NCBI GenBank assembly: GCA_963678075.2
Contig: CAXXPK010000005.1
Span: 186,001 to 250,000, forward strand
DNA: 64,000 nt
Source of the DNA: Oleispirillum sp963678075
Lineage (GTDB): Bacteria > Pseudomonadota > Alphaproteobacteria > Rhodospirillales > Rhodospirillaceae
Direction: 5' to 3'
Of the stretch, positions 1 through 9,027 are shown in pieces. Both the position numbers and the translations under genes were made by a program. Under the pieces are notes generated by a model. It was not told the DNA's origin. It did not search any database and saw only the letters and a list, made by a program, of their open reading frames with translations. Numbering within the stretch: the stretch's first letter is position 1; each line of letters opens with the position of its first letter.

Positions 1-1
1 G

Positions 2-508
2 TTTCTGACCGACGATCCGCGCGTCTTGGGCGGTTTTGTCGGCTTTGCCTTGGCGTTGCCTCTGCTGGCTTGGCTGCCGTTCGGTCCGGTGCTGCGGCAA
101 ATTATTCCGGCGGCAATCCTGATCGCGGCGCTGGCGACGTTTCACGTCGCCCTGGGCGATCCCGGAACCGCCGCCTTGGTGGCGGCGCGCCTGGGTACGG
201 TGATCCTGTTGGCGGTGGCTCTGACCTTGACCACCCGCGCCTCGGCGATGGTGGAGGCATTGGAAAGAGGCCTGACACCGCTTAGGTTCGTGGGGGTGTC
301 GCCCGCCAAGGTGGGGTTGATGCTGTCGCTGGCGACCCGCTTCATTCCGGTGCTGTTCGCGCTGACCGCGGAAATCCGCGAGGCGCAGAAGGCTCGAGGG
401 CTGGAAGGTAACGTGTTCGCGGTAGCGATGCCGCTGTTGGTGCGGACGCTGCGGATGGCCGACGATCTGGCCGAGGCGATCGCCGCCCGCGCCTACGACG
501 GCGAGTGA
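2..508 (+). CDS. bioN: Biotin ECF transporter T component BioN (5' end outside window)
   Basis: EcfT/CbiQ-type membrane scaffold that couples an ECF ATPase pair to the biotin-binding S component. The frame is open to the window edge, so the true start lies upstream and at least the first part of the protein is missing. About 168 residues are visible, with several hydrophobic segments. The EcfT coupling-helix region follows (REAQKARGLEG, about 45 residues before the end), carrying the Ala-Arg-Gly type motif that contacts the ATPases. The next gene, bioY, starts 17 bases after the stop, which fits a bioMNY operon with the ATPase gene bioM upstream of the window. The family call rests on the motif and on the bioY neighbour. 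Confidence 0.85.
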   Translation, partial: FLTDDPRVLGGFVGFALALPLLAWLPFGPVLRQIIPAAILIAALATFHVALGDPGTAALVAARLGTVILLAVALTLTTRASAMVEALERGLTPLRFVGVSPAKVGLMLSLATRFIPVLFALTAEIREAQKARGLEGNVFAVAMPLLVRTLRMADDLAEAIAARAYDGE

Positions 509-525
509 GGGGAAGGGAAAGCCGA

Positions 526-1068
526 ATGACGGTCAAGGACATGGTCTATGCCGCGCTGTTCGCGGCGCTGACGGCGGCCCTGGGGCTGTTGCCGATGGTC
601 GTGGTGCCGGGCATTACCGCGCCGGTCACCGTGCAAAGTCTGGGCGTGATGCTCTCGGGTGGGGTGCCGGGGGCGAAACGTGGCGCCCTGGCGCAGGCGG
701 TGTTCATGGCCCTGGTCGTCGCCGGTCTGCCGTTGCTGGCGGGCGGGCGCGGCGGTATCGGCATTTTCATTGGGCCGACCGGCGGTTTCGCGATCGGCTA
801 TGTCCTGGGGGCGTTCGTTACCGGCTGGCTGACCGAGCGCCTGTGGGTCGGGTTGAACCTGCCGCGCGCCGCCCTTGCCTGTGTCGTCGGTGGCATCGGC
901 ATGGTCTATCTGCTGGGGATTCCGTGGATGGGCGCGGTGGCGAGGATCGGGCTGGCCAAGGCGGCGATGGGGTCTCTGGTCTTTCTGCCCGGAGACTTGG
1001 TCAAGGCGGTGTTGGCCGCGATGGTGATCGTGGCGGTGAAAAAGGCGTACCCCATCATCAAGCGCTAG
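526..1068 (+). CDS. bioY: Biotin transporter substrate-binding protein BioY
   Basis: Integral membrane S component that binds biotin and delivers it through the BioMN energy-coupling module. The product is 180 residues, near the family's usual length, and almost wholly hydrophobic with about six membrane segments. It has the characteristic loop GGRGGIGIFIGPTGG (about residues 74-88). I chose the ATG at 526 because GGAAGGGAAAG lies just before it; an in-frame start at 505 would overlap bioN. The gene ends with a basic tail and is followed by a strong terminator hairpin. Nothing looks broken. Confidence 0.9.
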   Translation: MTVKDMVYAALFAALTAALGLLPMVVVPGITAPVTVQSLGVMLSGGVPGAKRGALAQAVFMALVVAGLPLLAGGRGGIGIFIGPTGGFAIGYVLGAFVTGWLTERLWVGLNLPRAALACVVGGIGMVYLLGIPWMGAVARIGLAKAAMGSLVFLPGDLVKAVLAAMVIVAVKKAYPIIKR

Positions 1069-1124
1069 ATCCCATTTTCAGGCATCGCGGCGTTGGGTTC
1101 CGTTTCCCGCGATCCGATACGCCG

Positions 1125-1165
1125 TCGGGCCAAGGCGGGGTGCGCCTTGGCCCGATCTATTTTTG
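1125..1165 (+). terminator. Rho-independent terminator after bioY
   Basis: The inverted repeat TCGGGCCAAGGCG / CGCCTTGGCCCGA has a short loop and is followed by TCTATTTTT. It lies 57 bases after the bioY stop and before the convergent fmdA remnant. Confidence 0.8.
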
Positions 1166-1183
1166 GTCAAGGGTGACGGTGGC

Positions 1184-1720
1184 TTACTTCGGCATCGAGC
1201 CGAGCTTGACGCCGTCCGGATAGTATTCCCACCCGTCGCGGATTTTGATCTTGGCGTCCCACGGCAGCTTGTACTTGCCCTCGGCCAGGTCGCGCACCCA
1301 GGTCAGGTAATTGGCGTGTTCGCCACCCGGCTTGCCGACATAGGCACGGCAGCCCAGGTTGAAAATGTTGTTTTCCAGCGCCCAATTTTCGCGGGCCTTA
1401 TCGACCAGACGCGGGAACAGCTCGGCGGTGACGCTTTCCCACGGATTGCGGTGGCCCTGCTGGATGACGTTGCCGTCGTAATTGCAGATCGTGCCCTCGC
1501 TGAAGTAATAGAACACCTCGTCATAGCTGGCCAGGTTGACGGCCAGGGTGTACATCAGGTCCAGACCGGGATATCCAGCCTTGGTGTTGTCGATGGTTCT
1601 GCAGATTTGATCGACCTGAACCTTGATGTCCTCTGGGGCGTGAATGACCGGCACCGGATATTGAATCAATGCGGTCAGCAAAGATTTTTCCCAAGAGCTT
1701 ACACTTCCAGTGCTGCCCAT
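1184..1720 (-). pseudogene. fmdA: Formamidase remnant with in-frame loss of its catalytic core
   Basis: Formamidases of the nitrilase superfamily (AmiF/FmdA, about 330-400 residues) hydrolyse formamide to formate and ammonia. The 178-residue frame starts like the family (MGSTGS, then IQYPVPV and TKAGYPGLDL). At about residue 55 (near 1555) it jumps to the late family segment MYTLAVNLASYDEVFYYF, and it keeps the family C terminus (NNIFNLG, KPGGEHANYLTW, KYKLPWD). About 155 residues are missing in frame, including the FPEYS, KYRK and CHDG blocks that carry the Glu-Lys-Cys triad. The product cannot be an active amidase. IS copy 1 starts about 18 bases upstream of the start codon, so the original promoter is probably displaced as well. 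It lies beside genes for urea/amide uptake and sensing. Confidence 0.85.
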
Positions 1721-1782
1721 GTCGGATGCTCCGTCTAGGCTCAGGACCCATTAAATTATTGTCAGGCAGATCGGCGGCTGAT

Positions 1783-1817
1783 TCACTCATGGGAGGGAGG
1801 ACCCCATCCATGAGTGA
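1783..1817 (+). promoter_or_regulatory. Hairpin occluding the transposase start codon (copy 1)
   Basis: TCACTCATGG (1783-1792) and CCATGAGTGA (1808-1817) are perfect inverted repeats. The orfA start ATG (1810) is in the right arm. The loop carries the Shine-Dalgarno-like GAGGGAGG. Transcripts reading in from outside would fold this and could block translation. Confidence 0.6.
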
Positions 1818-2178
1818 TCTGTTTTGGTTGTCAGAGAGGCAGTTGGCGAAGATCGAGCCGCATTTCCCGCTATCGCATGGCGTGCTGCGGGTTGATGATC
1901 GGCGAGTGATCAGCGGCATCGTTCATGTGATCCGCAACGGCTTACGGTGGCGAGATGCACCACCCGTCTATGGCCCCCACAAAACCCTCTATAATCGTTT
2001 CGTTTGCTGGAGCCGACTTGGGGTGTTCAGCCGGATCTTCGCGGCCTTGACGGGAGAGGCTGGCCCTCCAGACCGGTTGATGATCGATGCAACCCACCTG
2101 AAAGCTCATCGGACCGCCGCGAGCCTCTATAAAAAGGGGCTCTTCCCCGATGTATCGGACGCACAAAAGGCGGGCTGA
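1810..2178 (+). CDS. IS5-family transposase orfA, copy 1
   Basis: N-terminal half of a DDE transposase (123 codons). The helix-turn-helix-like DUF4096 region (WLSERQLAKIEPHFP, then GLRWRDAP) is followed by the first catalytic Asp in MIDATHLKAHRTAA. Related full-length transposases continue as GLFPRCIGRTKGGLNSKLHA; here that sequence is in the -1 frame from about 2145. A shift on AAAAAGGGG (2131-2139) or TTCCCC (2143-2148) would join orfA to orfB. Unshifted reading ends at the TGA at 2176. Confidence 0.85.
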   Translation: MSDLFWLSERQLAKIEPHFPLSHGVLRVDDRRVISGIVHVIRNGLRWRDAPPVYGPHKTLYNRFVCWSRLGVFSRIFAALTGEAGPPDRLMIDATHLKAHRTAASLYKKGLFPDVSDAQKAG

Positions 2179-2570
2179 ACTCCAAGCTTCATGCGATTTG
2201 CGACGAACAAGGAAGGCCCCTCATCCTGCTGCTCAGCGAGGGGTAAATGAGCGATTACAAAGGCGCGATGCTGTTGCTCGACCTATTTCCCAAGGCCAAC
2301 GTCCTGATCGCCGACAAGGGCTATGACGGTGATCCCCTTCGAGAGGCTTTGACACAGCGAGGGATCGCTACATGCATCCCGCCAATGCGTCATCGCAAAA
2401 CCCAGTACGCTTACGACAAAACCCTCTATCGCCAGCGTCATAGGATCGAGAACCTCTTCGCTCGCCTCAAGGATTGGCGGCGTATCCACACCCGATATGA
2501 CCGATGCGCGGATATCTTCTTTGCCGCCGTCATCATCGCGGTACTCCTCCTCTTCTGGATCGAACCTTAA
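2133..2570 (+). pseudogene. IS5-family transposase orfB, copy 1, with premature stop
   Basis: C-terminal half of the transposase, in the -1 frame relative to orfA. It has the second catalytic Asp in LIADKGYDGDPLRE, and the YRQRHRIENLFARLKDWR block that carries the third acidic residue. A TAA at 2244-2246 interrupts it just before MSDYKGAMLL. Copy 2 has CAA (Gln) at the same site, so this is a C-to-T nonsense change. Even with the normal frameshift this copy would give a truncated transposase. Confidence 0.8.
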
Positions 2571-2759
2571 TGAGTCCTGGGCCTGGAGTGTTTCACAAAG
2601 CAAGGCCCCCAAAAACACTTAAACAGGAGAGGCTATAGACCTCGTGACCCCAATGCCGTGTCCTGATGAGCGCCTTGAACAGGGAACATCCTCTTGGATG
2701 CACACCGCATTCTGAATACGTGGTTTAGCGTAGACTCCACCGAGCCCTTCCTTTCGTCC

Positions 2760-3671
2760 TCAATGTTCGCCCGGCGCCCGCATCGCGCAGGCGGCGGTGG
2801 TCCGGTTTTCCACCCCCAGCTTGGTGTAGATTTGTTCCAGGTGCTTATCGACGGTGCGCGGGCTCAACCCCAGGATCGCCGCGATGTCGCGGTTGGCCTT
2901 GCCGTGGGCCAGCCACAGCAGGACCTAGGATTCGCGGGCGGTCAGCTTCAGCCGATGGCGCAGGACGTCTTCGTCTCGCGCCATGGCGCCTTCGCACAAA
3001 CGCAGCAGAAATTCGTTCTCTCCCACGCGCCCGACATAGGATGCACGCAGCTGCATGCCGGCGGGCGTTTCCGGCAGGGCGACCATCGCCCCGTCGGACT
3101 GTCCTTCCCCGACGATCCGCCGCAACACCGTTTCCACCGCATCCGGCAAGATCAAGCCGTCGTTCCCCGATGGAAAGGCCAGGGCCAAGCGTTCGTTCGC
3201 CTGTGGTGTCGCCCAGCGCGGATGCCCGTCGCGATCGACCGCCAGCAAATAGCGACCGGTGGCATCCAGCGCCATGCGCGCGCTGCGGGTCATGCGCGCA
3301 TTCGCCAGATGCACGCGAATCCGCGCCAACAGTTCCTGGGTGACGATCGGCTTGGTGACGTAATCGACGCCTCCGGCCTCGAACCCCTGCACCACGTGCT
3401 CGGTCTTGCTTAGCCCCGTCATGAACACCACCGGCACGTCGGACATTTGCGGCAGCATCTTGATTTGACGGCAGGTTTCGAACCCATCCATTTCCGGCAT
3501 CACCGCATCCATCAAGACGATGTCCGGGGTGATCCGTTCCGCCGAGGCCAACGCCTGCCGTCCGTCCAAGGCCACCAGAACGGTCAGGCCCTCGCCCTCC
3601 AGGGCGTCGGTCAGCATGCTCAACGAACCCGGCATGTCGTCAACCACCAGCACGATGTCGCGCGATTTCAC
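2760..3671 (-). pseudogene. REC-LuxR response regulator with amber codon before the DNA-binding domain
   Basis: Two-component regulator of about 303 residues with a GTG start that overlaps the kinase stop by four bases. The receiver domain (residues 1-120) has VVDD near the start, phospho-Asp in IVLMDAVMPEMDG and Lys in YVTKPI. A middle region follows, then LKLTARES and a TAG at 2927-2925 (codon 249). The same frame continues after it as a complete LuxR/NarL helix-turn-helix (GKANRDIAAILGLSPRTVDK) to a TGA at 2760. The stop removes the whole DNA-binding domain, so the gene is inactive unless the codon is suppressed. It was probably the partner of the adjacent kinase and regulator of the urea/formamide genes (inference from position). 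Confidence 0.85.
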
Positions 3672-6489
3672 GATGCGGTCTCCTCGTTCAACAGGAGCTC
3701 CAAAGTCACCCCAAGAGCCTTCAAATCGAAATCATCCGTCAACTTGCGCAGGCGTTTGACGGTTTGGCCGCAAGCGGGGGTCTCGCGGTCGATGCTGTCC
3801 AGTTTGGCGCGAATTCCCCGGACATAGCCGATGTCCACCAACGCGCGCAGTTCCTGCAAGTCACCGTGAGCAGGGCAAGGGCCAAAGGATGTGGGCGCTG
3901 GCGGATCTTCTTCCTCCGCCGTCCAGTCCAGGCCGAGGTGTAGCCCGATTTTCTCCAGCAGTACGGTGATTTCGAACGGCTTGACCACGAAATCGTCGAA
4001 CGCATCGCCGGGGTGATTGCCGGGGCGGTATTCCTGCGCATTGGCGGAAACCATGATGATCGGTTCGGCGGGGAAGCCTTGTTCTCGCAGCTGTTTCGCG
4101 ACCTCCCAGCCATTGCGATCCGGCATCGAGATATCCAACAAGAACAAATCCGGTCGGAGCCGCCGCGCCAGGGAAAGGCAGATTTCTCCGTCTGGAGCGC
4201 AGAGCATGCGAAACCCCAGCGGAGACAGCACTTCGCGCAGCAACGACAGGTGGGTGGGGTCGTCGTCGGCGGCCAACACCGTCAGCCGCCGTCCGCGATA
4301 GCCGGTGATGCGCGATGGTGAAAGTCGCGCCGCCTCGGGGTTGATGGTTTCCGACAGCATCAGGCAGACCCGGAAACGACTGCCCTTGCCGACCTCGCTG
4401 ACCACCGAAATCTTGCCGCCCAGAATCTCGGTCAGCAGTTTGGTGATGGTCAGCCCCAGGCCCATGCCGGTGACCGCGTGGTTGCGTGCTTGCCGCCCGC
4501 GTTCGAAGGGTTCGAAGACCCGGTTGATGTCCTCCGGTCCGATACCGATGCCGGTGTCCGCGATGTCGAATTCGACCAACTGACTGCTGCGATAGCGGAC
4601 GGTGAAGGTAATTCCGCCGGTGTCGGTGAATTTCAGGGCGTTGGACAGCAGATTGATCAGAATTTGGCGCAGACGCTTGACGTCCGCGTGAACCACGGCG
4701 GGCAGTTCTGTCCGATACGGTGTATTCGAAATCGATGCCTTTTTCCCGCGCCTGCAATCGGAACATGCCGACGATCTGATCCAGGAATTCCGGGAAGCGG
4801 ACGTCCTCGATGTTCAAATGCAGGTGTCCGGCCTCGATTTTCGAGATGTCGAGCAAGCCTTCGATCAGCCCGGAAAGATGTTCGGAACTGCGGCGAATGA
4901 CGCCGACGGCGTTGCCGTATTTCCCAGGGAAAGCGGGGTCTCCCTCCAACAGTTGGGCGTATCCGAAAATTGCGTTCAACGGTGCCCGCAGCTCGTGGCT
5001 GATGCCGACGACATAGCGGGTCTTGGCCAGGTTGGCGGCCTCCGCCACTTCCTTGGCTTTCTGCAATTTCTCGTCGGTCAGTTTGTGGGCTTCGATCTCT
5101 TCCATCAACAGGGCGGTCTGGCGCTGGGTTTCCTCTTCCGCCACCCGGTGGCTTTCCCGCGCCAGGACCAAAAGCCAGGCAACCACGCCGGTGACGATGA
5201 CCACCGCAGCGAAGACCTTCAGCAGGACGCCGACCAACACATCCTGGGGAATGCCGGAATGCATGGCGGTCTGGAAATAGATCAAATACAGCACCGCCGC
5301 GATCACCGAGACCGAAAGCATCACCGTGACGACGAATCCCAAAATCGTGGCCGAGGTCTTTTCCATGATGCTTTCCGGCACCCGCGCCCAGCGCAGAAGG
5401 CTGCGCATCTGATCGGACAGGCGGGCGTTTTCCTTGCAGCCGTCATGGCAGCGGGCGTCCAGGGAACAGCACAGCGAACAGATGTGTCCGCCGTAGGCAG
5501 GGCAATACGCCATGTCTTCCGGTTCGAATTCGTATTCGCAAATGCAGCAGCGCACCAAGTCGTGTCCATCCGTCGGCATCGCCACCGGTGGACGCGCCAG
5601 ATAATAGCGGCCGCGCGTTCGCGGTGGCGATCAACGGGGCCATGATCAGCGCGACCCCCAGGGCCAGAAAAACCGCGAAGCCGCGCGCCGTGTCGCCGAA
5701 CGTGCCGATATGCGCCAGCGTCGCGGCCACCGTGGAGACCGCCATGCTGCCCAAGCCGACCGGATTGATGTCGTACAGATAGGCGCGCCGGAATTCGATT
5801 CCGGCGGGGCTGAGGCCCAAGGGCTTGTTGATGACCAGATCAGCGAAGATGATTCCCAGCCACGATGTGGCCAGAATCGAAAACAGGGTCAGGATCGGTT
5901 CCAGCCCTTCGTAGATGCCGAATTCCATCAACAGCAGGGAAATTCCCACGTTGAAGACCAGCCAGACGACGCGGCCGGGGGGGCTGTGGGTCAGCCGGGA
6001 AAAATTCGACCAGGCGATCGACCCGGCATAGGCATTGGTCACGTTGATCTTCACCTGGGCCAGGACGATGAACGCCCCGACCGCCAGCATCGCCACGGTC
6101 GGCCATGGGAATACCAGACCGAACGCCACCAGATACATGTGCGCGGGGTCTCCGGCCTGTTCGATTTGCACGCCGCTGTTGTAGGCCAGGACCGCCAAAA
6201 ACGGACCCCACCAGCAGCTTGAAACCACCCATGATGCCCAGCGATGCGGCCAGATAGCCGATTCCGGTTGGAAGCCCGAACAACAGGTTCAGCGCGGCGG
6301 CCAGGATCACCGCTTCCAGGGCGAAGAAGATTAAGGTGAACGAGGCATAGATCAAGGAGGTAATGGTCGAGCCGATGTAACCGAACCCCGCGCAGCCGTG
6401 AAGCGCAGGGCGTAATCTTCCAAGGTTTGGTTCGCGACCCACTGATTGTATTGGCGGCGCACGCGCACGATGCGTTGTTGAATCGTCAT
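3668..6489 (-). pseudogene. NCS1 permease-like / cysteine-rich / hybrid histidine kinase, four frameshifts
   Basis: A single large sensor gene now spread over three frames. From its start: MTIQQRIVRV (6489), then NCS1 nucleobase-cation symporter segments (GYIGSTITSLIYASFTL; VKINVTNAYAGSIAWSNF; DLVINKPLGLSPAGIEF), probably short of about 100 residues near 6220. Next comes a Cys cluster (CCICEYEF...CSLCCSLDARCHDGC, 5540-5430), two membrane helices and a coiled coil. The kinase follows, with H-box GISHELRAPLNA, N-box LLSNALKFT, DTGIGIG and GMGLGLTI. Last is a receiver with AADDD and LLDISMPDRNG. Frame changes lie near 6397, 6215, 5615 and 4712. Permease-fused kinases of this type sense or transport nitrogen compounds; here the gene is dead. 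Confidence 0.85.
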
Positions 6490-6885
6490 CGTGCGCCTTT
6501 CCCCATCGGCGAAATGTTACCGGAATCGGTCGGGACAGGGGTCGTCATCGTGAGCGGGGCAGGGTCAAAGCGCATGCTGTTGTCCTCATGAACCCCTCCC
6601 GATGATGTTTTCTTGGCCTGCCGAGATCGGCTCTTTCCCGGCATGCATTTCCCAGGCCGCTTTCAATCACGGCATGAACGCTCCGCGAACAACGCGAAGG
6701 CTGCGCGCGCCCGGATCGAACTGGAAAAGATTAGCGTCAATGGAATTCTGGCGAGATACGGAGAAATACGTATACGACAAACCGCGTATTTTGAATGTCT
6801 TGGCATTCTCCGACGATCCGGGGGAAAGACGGTGCCTCGTCACCGGTTTTCCGTGCTCCCGCCCTCCACGATCGAAGGAGAAGAC
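6490..6885. other. Divergent control region between sensor kinase and urtA relics
   Basis: A 396-base stretch without a convincing gene; small open frames inside lack coding character. It must hold the divergent promoters of the kinase/regulator and urtABCDE. The only structured element I see is the interrupted inverted repeat AAATACG (6764-6770) and CGTATTT (6785-6791) flanking a TATACGACAAACCG centre. This could be an operator for the lost LuxR-type regulator. GAAGGAG just before 6886 is the urtA ribosome binding site. Confidence 0.4.
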
Positions 6886-8110
6886 ATGATGGACCACCAC
6901 GCCACGGGTTCGCGCCCGTCGAAAACCTGAAAGAACCTACTGGGGGCCGCCCTGGCCGGTCCGGCGCTGCCGACCGCTACGGTCAACGGCACCGGCCTTG
7001 CCGTCACCGACGACACGGTCACGGTGGGGATTCTGCACTCCGTCACCGGCACCATGGCGATTTCGGAAACCGGCTCGGTACAGGCGGAAAAGCTTGCGAT
7101 CGAACAGATCAACGCCAAGGGCGGCATCCTGGGCCGCAAGGTGCAATTCATTCAGGAAGACGGCGGTAGCGATTGGCCGACCTTTGCCGAGAAGTCCAAG
7201 AAGTTGCTGGAAAAGGATAAGGTCGCGGCGGTGTTCGGCTGCTGAACCTCGGCCTCGCGCAAGGCGGTCTTGCCGGTGTTCGAAAAGGACAACGGTCTGC
7301 TTTATTACCCGACCTTTTATGAGGGATTGAAATAATCCCCCAACGTCTATTACACCGGCCAGGAAGCGACGCAGCAGATTCTTGCCGGTATCGACTGGGG
7401 GGTCAAGGAGAAGGGCGCCAAGACCTTCTACCTGCTGGGCTCGGACTATATCTGGCCGCGCACCTCGAACAAGATCGCCTGCAAGCACATCGAGAAGAAC
7501 GGCCTGAAGGTGGTCGGCGAGGAATACTTCCCGCTGGGACACATGCAGTTCAACTCGGTGATCAACAAGATCAAGCTGAAGAAGCCGGATGTGATCTACG
7601 CGATCATCGTCGGCGGCAGCAACGTCGCCTTTTACAAGCAGTTGAAGGCGACGGGCATTGATTTGACCAAGCAGACCCTGCTGACAATTTCGGTGACCGA
7701 GGATGAAATCCGCGGCATCGGCGGCGAGAACATCACCGGCGCCTATGCCGCGATGAAGTGTTTCCAGTCTCTGGCTAACCCCAACAACAAGGCCTTCGTC
7801 GAGGCCTTCAAGGCCAAATGGGGCAAGGACATCGTGATCGGCGACGTCACCCAGGCGGCCTATCTGGGGCCCTGGTTGTGGAAGGCCGCGGTGGAAAAGG
7901 CCGGCAGCTTCGACGTCGATAAGGTGCGTGCCGCCTCGACCGGAATTGAGCTTCAACACCGCGCCGGAAGGCCATGTCCGCATCCACAAGAACCATCACC
8001 TGTGGAGCAAGACCCGCATCGGTCGCGCCAAGGCCGATGGTCAGTACGAGCTCATCTACGAGACCAAGGACCTGATGGAGCCCGATCCCTTCCCCAAGGG
8101 CTACCAATAA
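6886..8110 (+). pseudogene. urtA: Urea ABC transporter substrate-binding protein, three nonsense codons and a frameshift
   Basis: The periplasmic urea receptor UrtA is about 410-430 residues. The frame carries clear family sequence (VGILHSVTGTMAISETGSV, GGILGRKVQFIQEDGGSDWP, LGSDYIWPRTSNKIACKHIE, GEEYFPLGHMQFNSVI). It is stopped by TGA at 6928, TGA at 7243 (family Trp in FGCWTSASRK) and TAA at 7333 (family Gln in YEGLEQSPN). A one-base shift near 7945 moves the C terminus (TAPEGHVRIHKNHHLWSK to FPKGYQ) to another frame. The changes look like C-to-T and G-to-A transitions. Length is otherwise normal, so decay here is by point mutation, unlike the neighbouring genes. Confidence 0.9.
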
Positions 8111-8122
8111 CCGCATCCGGGT

Positions 8123-8148
8123 GGGGGCGGAAAACCGCCTCCGCCTTT
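8123..8148 (+). terminator. Hairpin downstream of urtA
   Basis: GGGGGCGG AAAA CCGCCTCC followed by GCCTTT, 13 bases after the urtA stop. Attenuating hairpins after the binding-protein gene are common in ABC operons. The T tract is short, so termination may be partial. Confidence 0.45.
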
Positions 8149-8342
8149 AGCAGGGTGCGGAAAAACCATTGGACGGCTGCACTCGGGGTCTTTTCGTCAA
8201 GTCTGCGTCGCTTTTTCGCAAGATAATCCCGCTATCTTGCTTCAAACGTTACTGGTCTTGCCGAAAACCTCCTATCGTTCACTCGCCCAAGCCTTTTTCC
8301 GCGCCCTGTTAGCTCTTCAACGCGCCATCAGGGAGTTTCCCC

Positions 8343-9020
8343 ATGTTCGACGGTTACACGGCGTCCGAACTTGTTTCGATCCTCGCGATGCAGGGTTTCG
8401 CGGGTCTGATCCTGTTTTCGGTGTTTCTGCTCATGGCCGCATCCTCCCGCGTTATTCCCAACCGTTTGACCTATCTGATGGGAACGCGCCCCGAGCGCGT
8501 CGCCCTGCTGGCGTTCGCCGTGCTGATCCTGGTGGCCTTCCCCCTGGCGATGGACAGCTTCCGCCTGAACATCTTCGGCAAGTACATGACCTATGCCTTC
8601 GTCGCCGTCGGCCTGGTCCTGTGCTGGGGGATGAGCGGCATTCTGTCGCTGGGCCAGGGCGTGTTCTTCGGCCTGGGCGGGCACTGCATGGCGATGTTCC
8701 TGAAGTTGGAAGCCCCCGACCCGGTCAGCACCTCTATCCAATCGACGCTGGGCATTCCCGACTTCATGGACTGGAACCAACTGACCGCCTTGTCCTGGTT
8801 CTGGCAGCCCTTTCATAGCCTGACCTTCACCATCGTGGCGGTGGTCGTGGTGCCGACGGTCTTCGCCTTCGTCCTGGGGACCGCCTTGTTCATCGGCGTG
8901 GTGTCGGTCTTCCCCCTGGAATTGGCCGGGCTTTACGAACAGCACGTTCGTCCCCGCCTGAAGCAACTGTCCTGCTTCAAAAAGCCGCTCGCGGCGCTGT
9001 CCCCCACCCCCGGAGCATGA
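8343..9020 (+). pseudogene. Fused relic of urea permease genes urtB and urtC
   Basis: UrtB and UrtC are the two membrane permeases of the urea importer (about 300 and 350-380 residues). This 225-residue frame seems to contain only pieces. Residues 1-32 (MFDGYTASEL to LFSVFLLMA) resemble the UrtB N terminus. From about residue 33 (near 8436) it reads as the UrtC N-terminal half (LNIFGKYMTYAF, CWGMSGILSLGQGVFFGLGG, PDFMDWNQLTAL). Near 8876 FAFVLG is joined to the UrtC C terminus (TALFIGVVSVFP, LAGLYEQHVRP). Nearly all of urtB and about 190 residues of urtC are therefore gone, both losses in frame. The urtB assignment of the first 32 residues is less certain than the urtC parts. No functional permease remains for UrtDE. 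Confidence 0.75.
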
Positions 9021-9027
9021 GGCGGCC

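Larger units (their letters stand above)
1739..2582 (+). mobile_element. IS5-family (IS427-like) insertion sequence, copy 1
   Basis: 844-bp element with terminal repeats GCTCAGGACCCATTAA (left) and TTAATGAGTCCTGGGC (right). The right end has one change relative to copy 2 (GGGC instead of GAGC). The left flank is CTAG (1735-1738) and the right flank is CTGG (2583-2586), so the target duplication is imperfect. It carries orfA and orfB of a DDE transposase in -1 register. It differs from copy 2 at about eight positions, one of which makes a stop in orfB, so this copy is probably defective. It sits directly upstream of the fmdA remnant. Confidence 0.9.

Noticed and set aside
2694..3413. Plus-strand frame opposite the response regulator
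   Set aside because: The minus strand has clear REC and LuxR domains; the plus frame has none.
6602..6930. Small plus-strand frames upstream of urtA
   Set aside because: No coding character or family match; they lie in the divergent control region.
6886..8110. TGA read as Trp (recoding) in urtA
   Set aside because: TGA ends many intact genes here (bioN, atpH, rplS's neighbours), and the gene also has a TAA and a frameshift, so decay is simpler.
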